Positions 1-16,648 of a stretch of DNA of 16,648 nt are shown here, one piece after another. Numbering within the stretch: the stretch's first letter is position 1; every line of letters begins with the position of its first letter. The notes beneath the pieces were generated by a model. That model saw only the letters and a program-made list of their open reading frames with translations. It was not told the origin of the DNA and made no database searches. The DNA comes from Temnopleurus reevesii. Its lineage: Eukaryota; Echinodermata; Echinoidea; Temnopleuroida; Temnopleuridae. The stretch covers positions 80,469 through 97,116 of the forward strand of contig BQKZ01001350.1 of NCBI GenBank assembly GCA_036244855.1, written 5' to 3'. Made by a program: the position numbers and the translations under genes.

Positions 1-9469
<9,469 letters not shown>

Positions 9470-10110
9470 ATACATTCCTGGTCATCAAATCTGTATTAAT
9501 TGCAATGATTATAATTTGATGATAAACTTGCATTTATCTACAGGTAGCATGTAATCAGGCGAACTGCTCTGTGCAATTTACATTATTTTAGCATCTCCTA
9601 AGCCCAGTCAGAAGTCACCATGTAAACAACTATGTCTTTAGCTTGCGCTTGAACACGTCAAGAGAGTGTGATGACTAAAGTTTATGTGATAGGCTGTTCC
9701 AGGCTTTCGGTCAACGGAAGTAAAAGCTACATTGAATGAATGTATAACTTTTCAATGAATAACATTTCAATAATTGAACTGAGACTTCACTGATTCAGCC
9801 AGTGCTATGTCTATAATTCTAAATATGTGGCTTAAACAGGAATCACCTGAATTTCACAAGTTCACTGGTATACTCAATATTTTGAGATATCTGCTATATA
9901 ACAATTATAATATGATAAATCTGACAAAGTGTAAATGCACAGGCTTGCGTCTCTATAAAAGCAACGCTCAATGTAAGGTTATACAGTACTTCTGCTGGGA
10001 GCTCCGGTGAGCAGAGCATGATCATTTCACAAGCCCAATGCCATGTACACTGTGAGCGCAGATACACTTTTACTCTTTTTGAGATAATAAAGGATTATTT
10101 TATCCTTTGA
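9470..10110 (+). other. HSD17B4: Probable 3' UTR
   Basis: Follows the TGA with no further coding exon. The first canonical AATAAA is at 10086-10091, followed by T/GT-rich sequence, so cleavage around 10100-10115 is plausible. The segment at about 9590-9720, including GTCTTTAGCTTGCGCTTGAA and ATAGGCTGTTCCAGGC, looks like part of a dispersed repeat, but I cannot name it. The exact 3' end needs transcript data. Confidence 0.55.
10086..10091 (+). promoter_or_regulatory. HSD17B4: Candidate polyadenylation signal AATAAA
   Basis: First AATAAA after the stop codon, about 617 nt downstream, followed by TTATTTTATCCTTTGATATT. Other AATAAA words occur at 10322-10327 and 11707-11712, so this choice is provisional. 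Confidence 0.5.
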
Positions 10111-11863
10111 TATTCTCAACTATTGTCAGTTACATGTATATGAATCAGATCACACTTATTTGAATGCAATTTCATACAGCTTGGCATTGTAAAAAATTGC
10201 CTGTAATCATTGATCAATGAAATAGGCCATATAATTTTTGGTTGTCATCTCTCTATGTGGTGTATCGTTACAAGAAACTGTCATCAATACAAGGTTTTAG
10301 ACATTCCATTGAAGCATGTGTAATAAATCGCTTCCAAAGCTTGATATAAATCATTTTATACAGGTATATATTACACAAATGAATACGTGTCCAGCAACGC
10401 AATCATGCTATAAAGATCCAAGACAATAACATTAATATATACAATTCTCATGGTGCAAAATCCACTTTAAAAATGTTCAAGTATAGTATTAGTGTAGTTT
10501 GAAGTCGTAGAGGTAACCATACCCAAGACACAGCATAGAAGAGAGCATTGTAAGAAAGATATTGAGAGGACATTATCAATTGTGTGATTTTGGCATTATT
10601 GTCCATATTGAATATCAAAGACTAACTCTGCTTTCCAGATATAAGTCATTACTGTATCTTCAAAATTCTGATTTTACAACCATGGAAATTGATTAGTTTA
10701 TCCTTTTTTGTGTGTGTAAATAAGGTTTTTGGTCCCTGATTTCTACCTTTTTGTGGCAGGAAGTTTATGAAAGTATTATTCTATGAACTGAAATCGATGT
10801 AATTCATAAATGGCAAAGATAAAAATCGATTGTACTAAAATTCAATGTAATTAATTTGTCTACAGTGTTACATGTACCTAGACAGTTTTATCACAAGGTG
10901 TACATTACTTGGTTTGGTTTGGTTTTATTTTCCGTAAAGTAAAAAGCAACTCATAATACAAAGAAAATCAATATAAATAAATACATACAAAACTGAAACA
11001 AATTCAAAGATAAATAATTGAAATTCAAAATTACATTGGAAGCACTCCATTCAGAGCCATTAACATAATGGCTCTGTTCTTCCTGGAGGTTCAAAAAGAA
11101 AACATTACTGCTGTCATTTGCCTGTATTGATAAAAGAGAATCATTCTAGTTTTACCAACCCAATTGCAATTAACTTCAGTGGTGAATAGTGCAGACACTA
11201 CCTACTAGTACCAAATGAAAATATGATTGGTAAAAGATGTGCTGTCCAATTTGTGTCCAAAATGAGTCCATACAAGTAAATGTATTGAAAATACATACAC
11301 TCGTTTAAAGTATTAAAATGCATGGGGTTGCACTTTTTGCTCCCAATGATGGACCAAAATTTGCTGAAAATTTGTAATCAAATTTTATTTTCAATTGATT
11401 ATGACCTTTTGAATTTCACTGTGAATCATGATTGTGAGATGGCATAGAGCAATGCTAAGCATTGAATTCAAAATCTAATATATAATCACTTGCCATTTGC
11501 TTGACATTTTGGAAGAAAAACTTGAGGAAGTTAGAGGATGTCTGATAAATTTGAAATGATGATGAAAACTTCCTGTTACGTCTTGGAGAGTGTTTGACTC
11601 TTCCTGTACAATATCACAGGCCATGTGACATTCAATGTTTTCTTATATTTTATATTCGTTTTTTGATGGGAGAGATTTTTATATTGATATGAATTATATG
11701 AATATGAATAAAGTAATATACTTGCAATGAATTTAATGAATGCGATTTTTAAAATTTATTGTTTCTTAGGAATGTATTCTGGTTTGTACACTTAGATGGG
11801 AGGTGTAAATAATTTCCTTTTCGCTTTTTTTTTCTCTGTATATTTGATGCAAAAGTGTAGTTG
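10111..11863. other. Downstream non-coding region
   Basis: AT-rich with no reading frame of recognisable character on either strand. One probable retroposon-derived segment lies at 10911-11090. A short perfect hairpin (CAGAGCCATT / AATGGCTCTG) is at about 11054-11077. Otherwise I see nothing I can name. Confidence 0.7.
10911..11090 (-). mobile_element. Possible retroposon-derived segment
   Basis: Begins TTGGTTTGGTTTGGTTTTAT and continues with a long A-rich stretch holding AATAAATACATACAAAACTG, then GGAAGCACTCCATTCAGAGC and a hairpin at about 11054-11077. GGTTT repeats with A-rich flanks are common at retroposon ends in invertebrate genomes. Limits and orientation are guesses. Confidence 0.3.
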
Positions 11864-11892
11864 AGATGATGATGATGATGACGATAATGATA

Positions 11893-11940
<48 letters not shown>

Positions 11941-12410
11941 GTGATGATGATGGTGGTGATGGTGATGATGATAGTGATGATGATGTTGATGGCAATGATA
12001 TAAATGATAATTATAGTGCTGTTGATAATTATGATGGTGATGATGATGATTACAATGATGATGATGATGATGATGATGATGAGGGTGGTGATGAAGACGA
12101 CAAGAATGATAATGATTTATGATGATGATGATGAAGATAGTAGTGATGATGATGGTGGTGATGGTGATGGAGATGATGATGATGATGATGATGAAGATAG
12201 TAGTGATGATGATGGTGATGATGATGATAATTAAGATGATGAGGTCAATAATAGTGATGATGATGATATTGATGACGACAGTATTGTTGTTGATGATGAT
12301 GATAGATGATAATGATGATAGTGATCGCCAGAGTGCTGACGATAGTGATGATGATGATAAAAACGTTGATGTTGATCATAATGACACTGATTGTAATGTT
12401 GATAACAGGT
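11864..12410. repeat. GAT/ATG trinucleotide microsatellite, interrupted
   Basis: Almost continuous GATGAT with GGT, GAC, GAA and AGT interruptions. A block near 12120-12170 (GATGAAGATAGTAGTGATGA) recurs at about 12180-12220, showing internal duplication. Poly-Asp/Met open frames on the plus strand and poly-Ser on the minus strand are products of the repeat, with no flanking coding signal. Confidence 0.95.
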
Positions 12411-13588
12411 TCATGAATAGTGACTCTATATAACCCTGGTATGGAGACATGACTAGAGGCACAATGATATCAAAGGATGTTATTTAAATACTAACTTTCA
12501 CACGGTCGGTCAAATTTTAGTCCAGATTTGCATAGTTCACTGGATTTCACATACGTGCAAGGGCGGATCCATGGTCTAATAAATAGGGGGGGGGGGCTGC
12601 AGTCGCCCACTTATGCCGTTGATACGTGCAGGCCAATGAATTGTGTAAAATTGGTAATAATATACCCCCCCCCCCCCAAAAAAAAAAAATGAAATTGTTC
12701 CGCAATTTCTATTTATATTCTATTATTCATCATGTACCGACCTCGATATAAGAGTTAGGCCCATCACTTTGCTTTCATGTTATCATTTGTCAATGATTAT
12801 GGCATAGAATCCCTTTGAAATTTGTGGTAGAACAGTAATACGTTACTTATGATATAACTAAAGATATTCCCTCTGACACAAATCGAAACACCGACGAGGC
12901 TTCCGTGTTCTATGAAAAGAATGTATACCTATATCGTTGTCAGTTCAACAATTTCCGCTTGCACTTTATCACATCAAGCTTTATTGGTCATGTTTAGACC
13001 TTTTCTCTTTTATTCTCACAGTTGAAGTTCATAAATATATTTATAAACTTCGATATTCTGTTCCATTCCTTTGGAAGAGATTACCGTGCAGTGTCCGTAG
13101 AAATCCTCTTTAAAACCGTTTAGTTCTCTTTCTAGACAATAACATGAAAGATGCAATTAAACTTACGATAAGTAATAATCGCAAGTTTCTGACAAAACTT
13201 GTATACGATTGATTCTCAATGTATGAATCGAATCTTTTTTTATGTTACAGGTCCGTGGTGTGATCGCTATTTCAAGTTGTTTATTATTTCAATTTCGTTA
13301 TTTTAATGTATTGTTTTTGTTGAGCGCAATGAACATAAGAAGCTGGCGGATATCGGCATTGTATACTAAAGGTATTTATTAACATTTCGCACATTCGTAC
13401 CTCTGTCTCATTCTTATTTTTTTTTAAAGATCGCTCATACAAATTAATTTGGATTCGTATTCGGATATCCGTAGCCCAGACTTAATTTAGACCCGTGGAT
13501 GAACTTTCGAATAAACAATACCGTAAGCCTGTGAATATAGGATTTGTTTAGGGGTATAGATTTTGACAAAATGGTCCTTTAAGCCTGC
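12411..13588. other. Non-coding region with G and C homopolymers
   Basis: An 11-G run (12586-12596) preceded by GGGCGGATCCATGG, and a 13-C run followed by 12 A (12665-12689), face each other about 70 bp apart and could mark the ends of a small repeat element. A near-perfect 28-nt palindrome is at 13024-13051. No gene seen. Confidence 0.7.
12586..12689. repeat. Opposed poly-G and poly-C/poly-A tracts
   Basis: Eleven G at 12586-12596, thirteen C at 12665-12677 and twelve A at 12678-12689. The G and C runs are complementary and could pair as a stem with a loop of about 68 nt. Confidence 0.85.
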
Positions 13589-13816
13589 CAATAGGCGGGT
13601 TTACTTATACATTCAAATTTATGTGCGTTTAACGTAGTCACGCGGTATTCCATTGGCCGGTTGATAACAATAAGACTACAATACTTGGAATCCAGTTTGC
13701 ATACATTACTTGTTGCTATGTCGTGCAAGCCTCGGGCAAGCTTTCGGGTTGTCAAGAACAACCTTTGTGTTAGAGGTATGCATAAAATTTGCATCTATTA
13801 GTAAACCCGCCTATTG
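13589..13816. mobile_element. MITE-like inverted-repeat element, family 2, copy 1
   Basis: A 228-bp element with perfect 17-bp terminal inverted repeats: CAATAGGCGGGTTTACT at 13589-13605 and its reverse complement at 13800-13816. The interior shares long stretches with 14924-15176 (for example AAATTTATGTGCGTTT, TTACTTGTTG and GGGTTGTCAAGAACA). The antisense open frames in the two copies resemble each other only because the DNA is repeated. Non-autonomous DNA transposon is the likely nature. Confidence 0.88.
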
Positions 13817-13881
13817 CATGAAAACAAGCAAATGATACTAGGACGATGATGAAAATAACAAGGGGCTTTATAGCCTATATC

Positions 13882-14134
13882 CATGATAATAATAATAATA
13901 ACAATGATGATAATAATGATAATAACGATAACATAAATAATAATGATGATAATAATAATAACAATAACAACAATGATGCATGATGATAATAATAATATTG
14001 ACAAAAAATAACAATGATGATAATAATGATAATAACGATAACACTAATAATAATGATGATAATGTTAATAATAATAACAATAACAACAATGATGATGATA
14101 ATAATAATATTGACAATAAAAATAATAATGATAA
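13882..14134. repeat. Compound TAA/GAT microsatellite with a 110-bp higher-order repeat
   Basis: ATAATAATA, AACAATGATGATAATAATGA, ATAACGATAACA and AACAATAACAACAATGATG occur twice with a 110-bp offset (for example ACAATGATGA at 13901 and 14011). Both halves end in ATAATAATAATATTGACA. The array starts about 65 bp after the inverted-repeat element at 13589-13816. Confidence 0.9.
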
Positions 14135-14204
14135 ATGGTCTTCACTTATGAAAGGAGCCCATTTATTTGTTTTGTTGAAGCGGATCCCCTGTCAGCATGG
14201 TCAG

Positions 14205-14257
14205 CAACTGTGTATGTGTGTGGTGGTGTGTGTGTGGGGGGGGGGGGGGGGGGGGGG
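14205..14257 (+). repeat. TG-rich tract running into 22 G
   Basis: GTGTATGTGTGTGG-type sequence passes into an uninterrupted run of 22 G at 14236-14257. The downstream GGTTACGCGCC and upstream GCGGATCCCC words suggest a poly-G-bearing dispersed repeat. Run length is unreliable in most sequencing methods. Confidence 0.85.
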
Positions 14258-14923
14258 TGTTCTCCAAATTACCGTCAACCGCCCCTCTGGTTACGCGCCT
14301 ACGAGCTAAATTACAGTTTTCTGGGGGAATATTGAGGCTAGTGTTTTACCCTCTGAATACATTTTCAAATAGTTAGTAATTAGCACTGCATCAATATTTT
14401 CTTCCGTTATTAGGATATTTCAAACAAATTTCTTCTATTTTTCATCCCAATGTAATTTATCGATAATACATGAACTTTCTATCATTATTAACATTTCATC
14501 TAGTGTTTTGTTTCCTTGGCAACTCCTAATTAAAGTGAAGATTGATATTTAGGCCTTATCATTTGGCATATATTCGTGATATAAATAGATATAAAAACCT
14601 GCCGCAAAAAAAGTAAAGTACATTTACAAACTAGGTGAAATTGGCCTTGCAATCCATGCATCGACATGTATGTTGTGATATAAAAGATTGTGTGATTATA
14701 AGAAGGAAATTAGATGTGGGAAGAAGGTAGTCCAGTGCCAAGAAAGATATCATCCCGTTTATTGAGCAGACGACCGGGAGCTTTGACCCATTTACGATTT
14801 CCCGTCGATTTGGAGCTCTTGTTTATGTAAAGACATAGTATGAATACGGTACTGACCCATCTTGCGCCAGGACTTTAGTGGTTTGCTTTTGAATCCCGGA
14901 GGAAATTCCTTCTTATGAATGGC
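14258..14923. other. Non-coding spacer
   Basis: No reading frame, repeat or RNA gene recognised. AT-rich to about 14740, then somewhat more mixed in composition towards the element at 14924. Confidence 0.6.
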
Positions 14924-15176
14924 TAATAGGCGGGTTTGCTCATTTTGTTTCCAAATTTATGTGCGTTTCTTGCCAGCGAACGTACATATAGTTGCGTGGT
15001 ACATTTCTTAAACCGGTTGATAACAACAAGAGTACAATATTTGGAATCCATTTTGCCTACATTACTTGTTGTTATGTCGGGTAAACCACGGGCAAGCTTT
15101 AGGGTTGTCAAGAACAGCATTTTGTTAGGGGTACGGTACTCATAAGATGTTGTTTGTAATCGTAAACCAACCCATT
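14924..15176. mobile_element. MITE-like inverted-repeat element, family 2, copy 2
   Basis: The left end AATAGGCGGGTTTGCT (14925-14940) matches the family terminus with one change. The interior aligns with 13589-13816 through CCGGTTGATAACAA, ACAATATTTGGAATCCA and GGGTTGTCAAGAACA. The right end is diverged: TAATCGTAAACCAACCCATT (15158-15177) is a decayed version of the expected TAGTAAACCCGCCTATT. It has about 25 bp more than copy 1. Confidence 0.78.
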
Positions 15177-15246
15177 TCCTCCATTTCGGTCTCCCGCGGT
15201 CTTCCTTCGTCACAACCCAAGCACGGCGTAACGTTTTGAAAAATAT

Positions 15247-15261
15247 GATTGATTGATTGAT
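15247..15261. repeat. Short GATT microsatellite
   Basis: About four GATT units (GATTGATTGATTGAT) just after the family-2 copy. Minor. Confidence 0.8.
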
Positions 15262-15433
15262 CTTATTCTCGGCAAAAGCAATAAAGATTCAACACAATGC
15301 ATGTACCAAAATAATATAACAAGAGAAATGATTTGGATATGGAATGGATTGCCCAATTGAAATTCATAACGATGAGATATCAATGAAGATCAATTTACCA
15401 TATACATTTACGAATTGGTATCTTTTTATTTAA

Positions 15434-15660
15434 GGGCCACCTCACAGCTTTGCGTTTTTAGCCTGTGTCAGCCCAGCGTTTTAGAAAATTAAAAACGCTC
15501 CCTGCGGAACGCACAGTGTACGCGGATCAAACGTTGGACTGACGTTTGGCCTGCGCTCAAGGTGCGTACGCCGTACGTCAGTCCACCATGACCTGTATAT
15601 GTATGCGTCCAGGGAACGCTGGGCTAACGGAGGAAAACAACGCAAAGGTGTGACAGCAAA
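15434..15660. mobile_element. GC-richer element with long inverted ends
   Basis: The left arm (about 15441-15480: TCACAGCTTTGCGTTTTT ... AGCCCAGCGTT) is inversely repeated in the right arm (about 15614-15656: AACGCTGGGCTAACGG ... AACGCAAAGGTGTGA). A second, inner inverted repeat pairs GGACTGACGT (15536-15545) with ACGTCAGTCC (15575-15584). Base composition is clearly richer in G and C than the flanks. Probably a MITE or foldback element; no coding capacity. Confidence 0.75.
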
Positions 15661-16648
15661 GATGCTCGAAATTGGTCTCTATATTATAGCGGACTGGCGC
15701 AGCGATTAATATACTACTTGTGATACACTATAAGCAGAAGGGCTAATGGATTTAGTAAACAACTTCCATTAAGGCATTCACAAGAGCTAGCCAGATGCTG
15801 ACAAATGAAATGTCCTTTCCTCGTATTCTGGGGAGAAATATCAAACGGATGTCGCATCTGTTCAGTGAATTAAAAGGGATGATATTCTCTTCTGTCATCA
15901 GGAAGCATTCGTGAAGGCTTGAATGAAGTTGTTTTCTTTGTCCTAATGATTTGTCTCTTCTGCTTACCGCAAATGAACCATCACAATTATGATCACATAC
16001 AACCACATGCTAGCCTCTGGTTGCTTGAAACATAATTGTACTTACCGTGGCTTGTATTTTTAGTTCAGATTCACAAGGACGCTTCTGCCAACATATTCTT
16101 TGATTTCACATATTTATCAGTTTAGTTATTTATTAATTTCAGACAACTCTCTCTATATCATCGGGGCTATCATTCCCATACAGGTGTCACTTCCCCTTAA
16201 ATACTCAATTAACCGATCAATGATTTCAAAAAGATCGTGCACCGTAGGCTAATCCCATAAGCACCCTTAATCGTTTGATCACACTCAATTTGGCTAAATT
16301 TCAAATATGTTATATGGCTATTTATAGCCAGATAAAACATAATCGAGATATACTGTCTCTAAATATAATACACTCGTGACACTCTTGATGTTATCTCTTG
16401 AAGTTGTTTCAATATCACTTTCTCTTGCGTAAGTGCTGTTTATAGTGTATAATATTTGTTTATCATGTTTGTATCTTCCCCGGCTATTTGTAACTTTGGC
16501 TCCCTCCTCTTCCCTTCTGCTAATTTTTCTTTGTCTCGCTCTCCTTTATTAATTTCCATCATCAACTAATTTCATCGTAGCCACGCCAACTTTCCTGCCT
16601 ATGTATCTCCGACCTTTTTCACCCCTCTCCATCCACCATCTCCCCCCC
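15661..16648. other. Terminal non-coding region
   Basis: No gene recognised. A small palindrome, TGGCTA-TTTA-TAGCCA, lies at 16315-16330. The last about 170 bases are pyrimidine-rich and the window ends in seven C. The 84-codon antisense open frame at 15752-16006 has no recognisable motifs. Confidence 0.6.

Noticed and set aside
11792..11995. Poly-Ser open frame on the minus strand
   Set aside because: Reverse translation of the same microsatellite.
12004..12433. Asp- and Met-rich open frames
   Set aside because: They are translations of the GAT/ATG microsatellite in different frames, with no splice signals or flanking coding sequence.
13579..15213. Similar minus-strand proteins at 13579-13794 and 14923-15213
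   Set aside because: Their similarity comes from the duplicated inverted-repeat element, whose ends they include; no start, splice or family signal supports a protein.

Overview
The window is eukaryotic, AT-rich and intron-rich. It suits a marine deuterostome invertebrate, most likely an echinoderm such as a sea urchin. I base this on the gene's divergence from the vertebrate protein, its small and medium introns, the many short inverted-repeat elements, ATG/TAA microsatellites and long G/C homopolymers. The species call is an inference; no search was run.

One protein-coding gene is recognisable, on the + strand from 371 to 9469. It is the 3' part of HSD17B4, the peroxisomal multifunctional enzyme type 2 (D-bifunctional protein). 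Seven exons (371-506, 3517-3623, 5283-5369, 6461-6547, 7243-7384, 7819-7946, 9374-9469) join through GT-AG introns with matching phases into 783 nt, that is 260 residues and a stop. They encode the C-terminal part of the 2-enoyl-CoA hydratase 2 (MaoC-like) domain, including the GDxNPLH catalytic motif, and then a full SCP2-like sterol carrier domain ending in GKL, a PTS1-like tripeptide. The dehydrogenase domain and the start of the hydratase lie upstream, outside the window.

The most striking structure lies between exons 2 and 3. Exon 2 is present three times in a 166-bp tandem array, with identical 59-nt introns between copies. Exon 3 is present about five times in a second array with 164-221 bp spacing. 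Only the first copy of exon 2 and the last copy of exon 3 look like the normal coding exon. The copies between them keep splice acceptors and much coding sequence but carry stops, frame-shifting lengths or a missing donor. They could be mutually exclusive, poison or alternative terminal exons, or simply recent exon fossils.

The rest is non-coding and repeat-rich. Intron 1 (507-3516) holds two short inverted-repeat elements, a 60-bp tandem repeat and a 20-bp palindromic tandem repeat. A third element of the same inverted-repeat family sits just before the last exon. Other introns hold a tRNA-derived SINE, a 125-bp hairpin element and retroposon tail fragments. A probable 3' UTR follows the stop, with the first AATAAA at 10086. 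From about 10.1 kb to the end I see no gene. That region has a GAT/ATG microsatellite (11864-12410), a second AATAGGCGGG inverted-repeat family (13589-13816 and 14924-15176, with a fragment at 4225-4345), a compound TAA/GAT array with a 110-bp higher-order repeat, G/C homopolymers, and a GC-richer inverted-repeat element at 15434-15660. The window starts with nine G and ends with seven C, which suggests a contig broken at homopolymers.
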